Origin: an uncultured Methanomassiliicoccus sp.
GTDB taxonomy: Archaea; Thermoplasmatota; Thermoplasmata; Methanomassiliicoccales; Methanomassiliicoccaceae
Direction of reading: 5' to 3'
Length of the DNA stretch: 35,031 bases
Assembly: GCA_905203995.1 (NCBI GenBank)
Contig: CAJKXZ010000013.1
Span: 1-35,031, forward strand
This document shows, in pieces, positions 1 through 7,664 of the stretch (its first letter is position 1; every line of letters begins with the position of its first letter). The position numbers and the translations under genes were made by a program. Below the pieces are notes generated by a model. The model was not told where the DNA came from, made no database searches, and saw nothing but the letters and a program-made list of their open reading frames with translations.

Positions 1-162
1 CGGCGGCGATATGTCATATGGAGAGAGTATATATCTATTGTTGCAGGCGGATTAAACACATCATCGCACAGATCAATGCATTTTTCCAGACGATGTTTGT
101 TTTTTCTCTGAAATCTCGAATATGATAGATATAATCAAAGCGCCTTGCCCACTCTAAAAAGG

Positions 163-957
163 TTATCCGAAATCCATTTGCGAAAACAGGCTGTTCATTA
201 AGAATTGGGCATGATAACCGCCATTTTCGCCGACGCCTTCGATCAATCTATATTTCTTTTGAAGTATGTCAAATAGATCCGTCATCTCAAAACAAGAGTG
301 TTTAGGGAAGTTCATTAGATTGTAGATAAACTTATTATCGGACATTTCGTAAACAACACCTTCATCAAATGTTAGTTTTCCTGTCCCAATACCTTTTATT
401 CCCAATATATCCGAACTGTAATCTCGTTTTACAAAATAAACTCTCCATTTGCCATTGTAAACAGTAGAATTCACATCTCTAATGAACTCCAAGAAATCGA
501 ATACTTCGTTTTGTGCCGATGGGAGTGAAAGAAATTTTGCGTAAATTGCCTTGATGATCAGATATTTAGTATGTTGTTGAAAGCCATTTACTGCTTTTGG
601 ATCTCCACACACATTAAAAAATTTTAGATATGCTTTGTCATATTTCCCTAAGAACGTATTGCATTTCCGGCATAAGGTTCTGGCGGTTCTTCCTTTTGGA
701 AACAATGGTGTTGCTAACCGCGAATCAAAAATATCGCCAACAATGTTTTCAAACGTTTGGCCGTTGTTTAACCTTTGCCTAATCTCAGAATGTACACTTT
801 CTGAGATTAGTGTATCAAGCATTTTAGCAAGGTCGACAGCAACAACATCTTCATTTCCAGTATTTCGTGCAGGGTAGTGTTCCTCGCTCATATCGTTGTC
901 TGAATAAAAATAACCACATAATCTGCACTTATGTTGTTTTTCGGGTAAAACCGTCAT
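163..957 (-). CDS. HNH-type zinc-binding protein, Shedu-linked
   Basis: About 264 residues. The N-terminus carries a CRLCG knuckle, then SEEH, and some 80 residues later CRKCN. This CxxC...EH...CxxCN spacing is typical of HNH (treble-clef) endonucleases, so a nuclease role is inferred. The remaining ~150 residues match no family I recognise. The frame opens at a TTG at 1005, but the ATG at 957 has GGAG four bases upstream and the TTG has no ribosome site, so 957 is preferred. It lies 51 bases downstream of the Shedu-like gene on the same strand and is probably cotranscribed with it. Codon use is AT-rich and unlike the core genes, which suggests transfer. The 3' end may be frameshifted (see findings). 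Confidence 0.6.
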   Translation of the reverse strand: MTVLPEKQHKCRLCGYFYSDNDMSEEHYPARNTGNEDVVAVDLAKMLDTLISESVHSEIRQRLNNGQTFENIVGDIFDSRLATPLFPKGRTARTLCRKCNTFLGKYDKAYLKFFNVCGDPKAVNGFQQHTKYLIIKAIYAKFLSLPSAQNEVFDFLEFIRDVNSTVYNGKWRVYFVKRDYSSDILGIKGIGTGKLTFDEGVVYEMSDNKFIYNLMNFPKHSCFEMTDLFDILQKKYRLIEGVGENGGYHAQFLMNSLFSQMDFG

Positions 958-1056
958 ATATCTCCGTCCTATTCTTTTAGCACTGTAATTCATGTGCAAT
1001 GTCAATGGTATTCAGATTTGCTAGGTGGTGTCTGGTATTTTCAAAAACGATGCCCC

Positions 1057-2295
1057 TTATAAAGCCATGTCCTCAGTGCTGTTATTTGCTTCAATGATAC
1101 TTCGATCTTGAATCGGTGACTCTGAAAGGGCTGAAATTAAGTCCACAATACGCTGATAAAGTTCATCAAAGGTTAATATCAGCAGGTTGCTTAGACTATT
1201 TCGAAAGTTCTCAAATGCCGCAACTTGCTCAGGGTTTAGAGAAGCCATTTTTCCAATGATTACGACACACTTGGGAGACATTACTTCAAATGACTCCGAG
1301 CCTTGATGGCATAGGGAATAGTATTCTTTTGTAAGCTTGTCTCGGTAATTCAGCACCTGATTAACAGCACCGCTTAACTCATGACTAAAGCTATATGTGC
1401 CTCTGTATTGGCTGCCGATTATTTCAGTGCATGGCGTTTTAATTTCAATCAACGCCACATTTTGAGACAGGCTATTCTGGTAAATGAAGTCGCATAGGTT
1501 TCCACCGGTATTGCTAGTTCCTTTGCCCCCTACATACGCTTTATCCGCAAATATTGTACAAGGACAGGCAAAAATCTGTGCTAATACCCATTGGTTCTCT
1601 TTGAAAACGGAAGTTTGCCAAAACTCTTCGCTATCGTTGTTAAGATTCTCTTGCATAAGTGTTGCAATCCGCTGGAGTTTTTCGATGTTTAGAGAAGTCG
1701 TTAGGTGCTGGAGATTCTCATCTTGCAACTCTGCAAGGCTTCTTTTTAATGAATTCCTAGAACTTGTCTGAGTAATAAGGCACAACAGCGTTTTCACAAG
1801 ATCATAGTTTTCTTCACTACCTATTATCCGTGCTGCGGAGGGGTCATTTTGAATGATTGAATAGAATTGACGAAAACCACTATCCACTCTAGTATATGTA
1901 GCTGAACCATGTGGTATTCCGTCCATGTCGTTATAAAGTGTATATAACTGCTTCAAGCCTTGGTAAAGCTCATACGTTTCGCTTGTATTCAGCCGAATCT
2001 CAATCCAATCTCCGACTTTGGCAGAACCACGAGAAATTTTAACCGCTGTGCTTGTATTATCACTCGGAAAGGAAGTGTCATTCTTTCGCTTCCTTTCATA
2101 CAGAAGTTTACCGGAAACAGATTTGTGAGGCTCTTTTCCGTTATCTACAAACGTTGGGCAGAACTTAAACCTAAGTGTTTCCGTTTGGCTCAATACTACT
2201 GGAGAAGCATCTGCTGTGACAGAGGAGGTAGAAATAACATCGACAGTGTCTGTTGTCATATCATGAACTTCTGGCACTTGCAGGTCGATTTTCAT
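1057..2295 (-). CDS. sduA: Shedu-like anti-phage nuclease (DUF4263)
   Basis: About 412 residues. The C-terminal ~170 residues match the Shedu SduA/DUF4263 pattern: EEFWQ, N-x-W-x-L-x-Q-I-F, then a CDF ... ALIEIKTP core that fits the D...ExK signature of PD-(D/E)XK nucleases, followed by YRGTYS and ELSGAVNQVLNYR. The N-terminal ~200 residues are the variable part, presumably sensing or regulatory. Known Shedu proteins are single-gene anti-phage systems acting as nucleases; activity here is inferred. The open frame extends to 2358 inside guaA, but the ATG at 2295 has AAAGGA about eight bases upstream. It begins 19 bases after the guaA stop, so transcriptional linkage is likely. It is lower in GC than guaA. 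Confidence 0.8.
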   Translation of the reverse strand: MKIDLQVPEVHDMTTDTVDVISTSSVTADASPVVLSQTETLRFKFCPTFVDNGKEPHKSVSGKLLYERKRKNDTSFPSDNTSTAVKISRGSAKVGDWIEIRLNTSETYELYQGLKQLYTLYNDMDGIPHGSATYTRVDSGFRQFYSIIQNDPSAARIIGSEENYDLVKTLLCLITQTSSRNSLKRSLAELQDENLQHLTTSLNIEKLQRIATLMQENLNNDSEEFWQTSVFKENQWVLAQIFACPCTIFADKAYVGGKGTSNTGGNLCDFIYQNSLSQNVALIEIKTPCTEIIGSQYRGTYSFSHELSGAVNQVLNYRDKLTKEYYSLCHQGSESFEVMSPKCVVIIGKMASLNPEQVAAFENFRNSLSNLLILTFDELYQRIVDLISALSESPIQDRSIIEANNSTEDMAL

Positions 2296-2314
2296 ATGTT
2301 TCCATCCTTTCTGC

Positions 2315-3604
2315 TCATTCCCACTCAATCGTACCCGTGGGTTTAGGAGTGAGATCATAAAGAACTCTGTTAACTCCTTTTACTTCACTGGTGATGCGGG
2401 CAGTTATTTTCTGTAGCAAGGCAAAATCCACATTTTCGACGCTAGCAGTCATCGCATCAATGGTGTTAACGGCACGGATGATAACCGGCCATTCATCAGT
2501 ACGAGCTCCTTCCCGCACTCCGACTGATTTAAAATCAGGAACGACGGTAAAATACTGCCAAACTTTGTTTTGCAGTCCGGCCTGAGCAAATTCTTCCCGT
2601 AAGATGGCATCTGATTCCCGTACGGCCGCCAGACGGTCGCGAGTAATGGCACCCAAGCAGCGGACTCCCAGTCCTGGTCCCGGAAACGGCTGACGGTAAA
2701 CCATCGACTCCGGCAGGCCCAAGGCAGTGCCGCAAGCCCGTACTTCGTCTTTGAAGAGCATTTTTAACGGCTCAACCAGTTTGAAGCCTAAGTCTTCGGG
2801 CAGACCGCCGACGTTATGGTGTGATTTGACGACTTTAGCTGTTTTAGTTCCTGATTCGATGATATCTGGGTAGATCGTACCCTGAGCTAAAAATTCGATA
2901 CCGGATAGTTTCTTAGCTTCTTCTTCAAAGACACGGATAAACTCAGCACCGATGATCTTCCTTTTTTGTTCGGGGTCAGCTACACCAGCCAATTTATCCA
3001 GGAAACGATCGGTGACATCCACATAGATCAAGTTGGCAGCCAGCTGATTGCGGAAGACTTCAACCACCTGCTCCGGCTCACCTTTCCGCAGCAGACCGTG
3101 GTTTACATGGACACAGGTTAACTGCTTGCCGATTGCTTTGATCAATAAGGCTGCGACTACGGAAGAATCAACTCCGCCGGATAAGGCTAAAAGGACCTGC
3201 TTATCGCCTACTTGGCGGCGGATAAGTTCAACCTGATCCTGAATGAAATTCTCCATATTCCAGTTGGCTTTAGCGCCGCAGGTTTCGAAAATAAACTTCT
3301 GCAAAACCGCTTTCCGCTCTGCCTCAGCAGCCGGCCAGGGGTTTTCACCTTGGTGATCGACTTTAAGGAGGGGCAGATGGCAGTCAGCTACTTCGGGTAA
3401 AACATCAATCTCTTGACCATCCACTACTCGGTTGGCACCGCCGTTGAGGATGATACCTTTTACATTAGGTAAAGCCGCCACTTCGGCGGCAGTAATATCA
3501 TGAGGGTAAATCTCGCTGTAGACACCCAAAGCGCGGATTTCACGGGCCAGACGTGGATTCTCGGTGCTGCCCAAATCCAGAATCAAAATCATATCTTGTT
3601 CCAT
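2315..3604 (-). CDS. guaA: Bacterial-type GMP synthase with gutted glutaminase domain
   Basis: 429 residues against roughly 510-525 for normal bacterial GuaA. Residues ~135-429 are a complete ATP-pyrophosphatase and dimerisation part: PP-loop SGGVDSS at 142-148, KSHHNVGGLPED, RQPFPGPGLG and C-terminal TGTIEWE. It should convert XMP to GMP with ATP and an amino donor. The N-terminus keeps the first strands of the class I glutaminase (ILILDLG, GVYSEIYPHDI, KGIILNGG). It then jumps from HLPLL at 77-81 to a short linker and the domain end. The GxCxGxQ nucleophile elbow and the HPE motif are both absent, so it cannot hydrolyse glutamine itself. Start ATG has AAGGAG upstream. The sequence resembles gut Clostridia rather than archaea; a separate archaeal guaAb lies at 14992. 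Confidence 0.88.
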   Translation of the reverse strand: MEQDMILILDLGSTENPRLAREIRALGVYSEIYPHDITAAEVAALPNVKGIILNGGANRVVDGQEIDVLPEVADCHLPLLKVDHQGENPWPAAEAERKAVLQKFIFETCGAKANWNMENFIQDQVELIRRQVGDKQVLLALSGGVDSSVVAALLIKAIGKQLTCVHVNHGLLRKGEPEQVVEVFRNQLAANLIYVDVTDRFLDKLAGVADPEQKRKIIGAEFIRVFEEEAKKLSGIEFLAQGTIYPDIIESGTKTAKVVKSHHNVGGLPEDLGFKLVEPLKMLFKDEVRACGTALGLPESMVYRQPFPGPGLGVRCLGAITRDRLAAVRESDAILREEFAQAGLQNKVWQYFTVVPDFKSVGVREGARTDEWPVIIRAVNTIDAMTASVENVDFALLQKITARITSEVKGVNRVLYDLTPKPTGTIEWE

Positions 3605-3709
3605 TGTAATTTCTCCTTAGTTTTATCAGTAAGTGTGAAAGTTTAGCATAACATGATGACGGCGTAAGGCCCCATGTAGTGCTGTAAAGCTCATTGGGAT
3701 GGCATAAAC

Positions 3710-3730
3710 ATCTAAATTATAAACTGTTTT
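3710..3730 (-). promoter_or_regulatory. Possible guaA TATA element
   Basis: The 184-base gap between fpg and guaA holds an AT-rich box reading TTTATAATTTAG on the minus strand around 3715-3726. It would give a leader of roughly 85 bases before the guaA start. No purine riboswitch-like fold was recognised in that leader. Weak evidence. Confidence 0.25.
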
Positions 3731-3788
3731 GTACACTTCTACGCTTAACAATGAAATTTGATTTTTGAGAATTAATACCCTTTACTGA

Positions 3789-4619
3789 TCATTTCTGGCG
3801 CTGGCACTGTGGACAGTAACAGCTGCTGCGGCCGGCAATTACGACGCGGACTAAAGGCGTCTGGCAGCGCGGGCAAGGATCATGTTCATGACCATAAGCT
3901 TTGAGCACTGGCATTTTATGCTGCCATTTACCTTCGGCCGCCAGATACTCTTCTTTTGTCATGTAATCTGCTTCAATGCCGATTTTGAGGATTTTCGGAA
4001 TTATTCTGGCTAAGTTCTGCCAATCCTTTTTCGTCAAGGAGGCGGCCGGCGTGGTGGGACAGATCTGAGCGGCAAAGAGAATCTCATCGGCGTAAATGTT
4101 GCCGATGCCAGCGATGATACTTTGGTCCAGCAAACACTCTTTAATGGCTTTCTGCCGGTGGCCCATCGATTGTGCTAGATAGGCTGCATTACACTGCTTA
4201 GCGAACGGCTCGGGACCTAACTTGCTGATGCCGCTGAAATTATCCTCTTCTCCTGCTTCCTGTAACCACAGCCGTCCAAAACGGCGGAGATCAATAAAGC
4301 GCAGCTCTTCTTGATTATCTAGCTGGAAGACGATGTGTGTATGTTTCCGCTCAACTTGCGTAGCCGGCGTAACCACTAACTGTCCAGTCATCCGCAGGTG
4401 CACAATAATCGTCGCTCCTTGTTCCAGGTTGATGAGAATAAACTTGCCACGGCGGCCCATGCCGGTAATTTTGGCACCAGTGACCTTTTTAAAGAAAACT
4501 TCTGCGTGGGGATGAGCAATAATTTCCGGCCGCGGGCAAACTACCTTCGTAATCACTCGTCCGCTTAATTGCGGTTCAAGAACCCGTTTTACTGTCTCAA
4601 CCTCTGGCAGTTCTGGCAT
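3789..4619 (-). CDS. mutM: Formamidopyrimidine/8-oxoguanine DNA glycosylase (MutM/Fpg)
   Basis: 276 residues, the usual family length. It should excise oxidised purines such as 8-oxoG and nick the abasic site by beta,delta-elimination. After Met removal the N-terminus is PELPEVET, giving the catalytic Pro and Glu. The conserved Lys lies in GRRGKF (~59). The H2TH region has GIGNIYADEILF. The C-terminus is a four-cysteine zinc finger (CPRC ... CYCPQC) with the AGRSS turn. The family is mainly bacterial, and most archaea use other 8-oxoG glycosylases (Ogg1/AGOG), so acquisition from bacteria is likely. It lies between guaA and the DUF1848 gene on the same strand, with its own gaps on both sides. 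Confidence 0.93.
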   Translation of the reverse strand: MPELPEVETVKRVLEPQLSGRVITKVVCPRPEIIAHPHAEVFFKKVTGAKITGMGRRGKFILINLEQGATIIVHLRMTGQLVVTPATQVERKHTHIVFQLDNQEELRFIDLRRFGRLWLQEAGEEDNFSGISKLGPEPFAKQCNAAYLAQSMGHRQKAIKECLLDQSIIAGIGNIYADEILFAAQICPTTPAASLTKKDWQNLARIIPKILKIGIEADYMTKEEYLAAEGKWQHKMPVLKAYGHEHDPCPRCQTPLVRVVIAGRSSCYCPQCQRQK

Positions 4620-4712
4620 AGACGCACACCATCTCAGTCAAACAAGCAAGATTCCTGCTTAGCTTGTATATCCATCATGCCGATTCTGTGCTAAATAACA
4701 AACCCCTCTTTG

Positions 4713-5636
4713 TCAAAGAGTTTTCGGCACCAGGAGACTTTTCTGCACGCCATTCTGTAGAACGTCTGTTGGTCGCAGGTGGCCGATGAGCAGCGGTGAA
4801 TGCGGATCGTGCTGCTGATAATTTTCCTCAATCTTTTGTGGATGTTTGTTAGCATAGCAGTAACGGCAGCCATTAAGACAAGTGTCATAGGCACCCAGAT
4901 CACGGCTGGGCAGGCAGTGGCAACCAGTCCGCATACCGCTGTGGGCTACTTTACGAAACTGGCAGTTGTTGGCCTCACCAATAATCTGTGCTGTTATGCA
5001 GCCCGATGGCTGGATGCCGTAGTTACGGTAGTCTTGATTATTGCCGCAGGTCTGAATTTTTAAATTATGTTTTTTAGCAATTTTTCCTAAACCTTGGGCA
5101 AGCTGCCGTTTATCTTCGTTGGTTAGCTCAAGCAGCTCAGGCATGGTGGTTTTTAGGTGAGGATATGGCTCAATAAAATTGATGATGCAGCGATCGACAT
5201 GGGCTGCCACCTGCTCGCTGATTTCCGCAAAAGTCTGCAGATGTTGCTTCAGTGTATATTTCTCAGTCAAGAAGATCGGATCGTAACGCCAGGCAACTTT
5301 TTCACGGCCGATCGTTGCTGCTAACTTTTGTAACGTGGCAATACTTTCGGCAATGCTGGGAACACGCGGTTCAATTTCCGGACCGTAAGCGGTAATGGTG
5401 TAATGGCAGTAGATATGATACTGCTCAGCAACGCTGTCCATTTTAGCAAGTAGTGGTTGATAATTTTTAGAACAGAAAACAAGGCAATCCACTACCTGCG
5501 GATTCAAGAGGTATTTGGTGACCTTATTGGGAAAAAGCGGGTTACGGGAATAAACGTAACCTTCTGCCAAACGCTCCAGCAACCACTCGCTGTAATAATT
5601 GACAATGTCTGTACGCGCTCCAACATTGATGATCAT
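4713..5636 (-). CDS. DUF1848 family iron-sulfur protein
   Basis: 307 residues. It begins MIINVGARTDI and contains the family blocks DCLVFCSKNYQPLL, YCHYTITAYG and KVAWRYDPIF. The C-terminal cysteine cluster is GCHC ... DLGAYDTCLNGCRYCYAN, and the CxxxCxYCYAN part looks like a [4Fe-4S] ligand set. The family resembles spore-photoproduct-lyase-like and radical SAM proteins and is common in gut anaerobes. No substrate is established, and none is inferred. GAGGA precedes the ATG by about seven bases. The gene ends 93 bases from fpg and starts 42 bases after ddh. Probably of bacterial origin. Confidence 0.8.
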   Translation of the reverse strand: MIINVGARTDIVNYYSEWLLERLAEGYVYSRNPLFPNKVTKYLLNPQVVDCLVFCSKNYQPLLAKMDSVAEQYHIYCHYTITAYGPEIEPRVPSIAESIATLQKLAATIGREKVAWRYDPIFLTEKYTLKQHLQTFAEISEQVAAHVDRCIINFIEPYPHLKTTMPELLELTNEDKRQLAQGLGKIAKKHNLKIQTCGNNQDYRNYGIQPSGCITAQIIGEANNCQFRKVAHSGMRTGCHCLPSRDLGAYDTCLNGCRYCYANKHPQKIEENYQQHDPHSPLLIGHLRPTDVLQNGVQKSLLVPKTL

Positions 5637-5678
5637 CGGTGTTCCTCGTGATCGCCGCCTGCTGAACGGCAGTGCTGC

Positions 5679-6662
5679 TTACAGCAAATTCCGCCGCAGT
5701 TCCGCAGCCGAAGCAGGATGCAGATATGCCGGGGCAATGTCCAACACGGTTTTGCAGCCGCACTGACCTTCCTGATGCAGACGATAAGCAGCCCGGGCGT
5801 AAGCCACTAAGACACTAGCAGTAAATTCCGGATTAGAAGCTAACTGCAGACGATACTCAATCACATGCTGATTCTGTTGGGTGAAGCCGGTGGTACCAGT
5901 GTGGAAAACAATGCCGCCGTGCGGAATGCCGGCATGATCGCGGGCTAACTCTTCTGCACTGATGAAGTGGACAGTTGTCTCGTAATCAGCAAAGTAATTG
6001 GGCATCGTTTTGATCTCTTCAGTAATCCTCTCTAAGTCAGCACCGTCTTCAGCCACCACGAAGCACTCACGCTGGTGTTTTTCTCTCGTCGTCAACTCAG
6101 GATTTTCACCACGGCGGACACGCTCCAAAGCTGCATCAACGGGGATCGTATATTGGCGGGCATCTTTAACGCCGGCGATGCCGCGGATCGCATCAGAGTG
6201 ACCCTGGCTGATGCCTTTACCCCAGAAAGTGTAATCATGACCCGCCGGCAGAATTGCCATGCCCATCAGGCGGTTGAGTGAAAAGAGACCCGGATCCCAG
6301 CCTACGGAGATAATAGCAATCTTCTGGTTTTTTTGACTTGCCTGATCGACGCGGTCAAAATGTTCGGGTATTTTGGCGTGTGTATCAAAACTGTCAATGA
6401 CGTTAAAATATTGAGCTAACCAAGGTGTCTGCTCTGGCAGATCATTAGCACTGCCGCCACATAAGATCATTACATCAATTTTATCAGTCATCTGCAAGGC
6501 GTCATCAATGCCGTACACCGGTACTCCCGTATGCGTTTTCACGGTGGCAGGATCACGACGGGTAAAGACACCAACCAGCTGCATATCTTCATTCTGTTGA
6601 ATGGCACTCTCTACGCCTTGTCCCAGATTGCCGTAGCCCACAATTCCGATTCTCACTGTCAT
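5679..6662 (-). CDS. ddh: meso-Diaminopimelate D-dehydrogenase
   Basis: 327 residues, essentially the family length (~326). The enzyme catalyses NADPH-dependent reductive amination of tetrahydrodipicolinate to meso-DAP, a one-step shortcut in lysine biosynthesis. Visible features are the Rossmann turn GIVGYGNLG, CGGS, the block containing SVGWDPGLFSLNR, FWGKGISQGHSDA, and the C-terminal NPEFTASVLVAYARAAYR. The ATG at 6662 has GAGGGG about eight bases upstream. The frame extends seven codons further without a ribosome site. The family is mainly bacterial, so transfer is likely; the organism presumably uses DAP for lysine, since a Methanomassiliicoccales cell should lack peptidoglycan. Confidence 0.93.
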   Translation of the reverse strand: MTVRIGIVGYGNLGQGVESAIQQNEDMQLVGVFTRRDPATVKTHTGVPVYGIDDALQMTDKIDVMILCGGSANDLPEQTPWLAQYFNVIDSFDTHAKIPEHFDRVDQASQKNQKIAIISVGWDPGLFSLNRLMGMAILPAGHDYTFWGKGISQGHSDAIRGIAGVKDARQYTIPVDAALERVRRGENPELTTREKHQRECFVVAEDGADLERITEEIKTMPNYFADYETTVHFISAEELARDHAGIPHGGIVFHTGTTGFTQQNQHVIEYRLQLASNPEFTASVLVAYARAAYRLHQEGQCGCKTVLDIAPAYLHPASAAELRRNLL

Positions 6663-6689
6663 TCTTCTTACCCCTCTACACACTTATTT

Positions 6690-6760
6690 AGGCTGGCAGC
6701 CTGGAATGAAGCAGACTACCGGTTATTAATCTCAATCAGGAATATTCCGTAGAATATCTG
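6690..6760 (-). promoter_or_regulatory. ddh promoter with flanking dyads
   Basis: On the minus strand an AT-rich TATA-like GATTAATAAC lies near 6724-6732. Upstream is a perfect 10-base palindrome GGAATATTCC (6739-6748), part of a larger imperfect dyad (CAG...CTG, ~6737-6760). Downstream, near the expected start of transcription, is AGGCTGGCAGCCT (6690-6702), a 13-base dyad with a single central base. Both could be operator sites. The assignment is from symmetry only. Confidence 0.35.
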
Positions 6761-6892
6761 CTGATTTTGCACTCCTCAGTCGACAATCAATTTGTGTTCT
6801 AAATATTTTCGTTAGACTTTGAACACTGACATTGTGCGAATACACGTAAATACCCTCATCTTGTTAGATAATGCCTGAGAGAGATGATTTAA

Positions 6893-7222
6893 ATGGAAGA
6901 AATACCCCAGCAAATGGATGCGAAGCGGGCCTATGGCTATCTTCGCAACAACAGCGGTGCAGTGGGCGCAGCTTTTCATAAAATGTATGAAACAACCCTG
7001 GCGGAAAGTGTCCTTGATAAAAAGACGCATGAACTCGTCTATATCGCCTATCTCGCCGCCACCAAAGAATATTCAGGTCTTGAACTGCATGTGAAAGGGC
7101 TAAAAAAACTTGGAGCAAGCAGGGCGGAAATCGAGAGTGTTATTCTCTGCGGCCTGGCACCGGTAGGCATGTCCTTAAGTTATGCTTATCAGACGGCAAT
7201 GCGTGCTTATGATGAGGAATAA
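6893..7222 (+). CDS. Carboxymuconolactone decarboxylase-family protein (AhpD-like fold)
   Basis: 109 residues, all-helical. It contains the CMD-family block ELVYIAYLAATKEYSGLELH followed by KGLKKLGASRAEIESVIL. The CxxC pair that gives AhpD its peroxidase-partner activity is missing (a single Cys in ILCGLAP). It is therefore the gamma-CMD or uncharacterised type, and its substrate is unknown. GAGATGATTT lies just before the ATG. It is followed after 11 bases by a tautomerase-like gene, so the pair forms a small operon, divergent from ddh. Confidence 0.8.
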   Translation: MEEIPQQMDAKRAYGYLRNNSGAVGAAFHKMYETTLAESVLDKKTHELVYIAYLAATKEYSGLELHVKGLKKLGASRAEIESVILCGLAPVGMSLSYAYQTAMRAYDEE

Positions 7223-7233
7223 GGGGGTAGTTT

Positions 7234-7578
7234 ATGCCAGCTGTAAAAGTATACGCTAAAAAGATGGACGCTCGTCTTCAAGAAGCATTAGCTGAACAAT
7301 TACTCGCCATCATTCAGAAAGACCTGCAAGTGCCAGTTGCGGACATCATTTTCTTTGATGTCGCCAAGATCTATGGTGTTGAGCAGCGGGAACACTGTCT
7401 GCTGGAAATTGAAGGTCCGGAAAAATCTGCAGAAATTATTGAACATTGCGGCCAACAATTATGTATCGTTTTCCAGAAGGTCACTGGTTGGGATTGTAAC
7501 GTCTCGGTTATTTATCATCCCAATGCGCCACAGCATGTGATCGACAGCAGAGGCTCTTTAGCCAACATCCTTAATTAA
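7234..7578 (+). CDS. Tautomerase-superfamily protein
   Basis: 114 residues. The start MPAVKVYAK places a proline at residue 2, which becomes the N-terminal catalytic base in 4-oxalocrotonate tautomerase/MIF enzymes. The alternating beta-alpha-beta pattern (KVYAKKMD, helix, DIIFFDVAKIYG) also fits. It is longer than the ~62-residue 4-OT and nearer the two-unit or MIF-like forms. The substrate is unknown. GGGGG precedes the ATG, and it is co-directional and nearly adjacent to the CMD-like gene. The two may act on a shared small carbonyl compound, but this is inference. Confidence 0.6.
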   Translation: MPAVKVYAKKMDARLQEALAEQLLAIIQKDLQVPVADIIFFDVAKIYGVEQREHCLLEIEGPEKSAEIIEHCGQQLCIVFQKVTGWDCNVSVIYHPNAPQHVIDSRGSLANILN

Positions 7579-7652
7579 TCGCAAGTTAAAGTAAACTTTG
7601 CTGATTAAACCATTTTTATTAATTATTATTTTTTATTAAATAGTTTTTTTTG
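7579..7652 (+). terminator. T-rich termination region after the tautomerase gene
   Basis: Just past the stop is an imperfect hairpin (GCAAGTT ... AACTTTGC, 7580-7600), followed by several T-runs ending in eight consecutive T (to ~7652). Archaeal termination commonly uses such oligo-T tracts. The T-runs face the plus-strand operon; the converging minus-strand gene would read A-runs here. Confidence 0.5.
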
Positions 7653-7664
7653 AAGCCGTGGCCT

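Noticed and set aside
3605..3788. Purine riboswitch before the GMP synthase
   Set aside because: Looked for the conserved purine aptamer three-way junction core; none recognisable, and such aptamers are rare in archaea.
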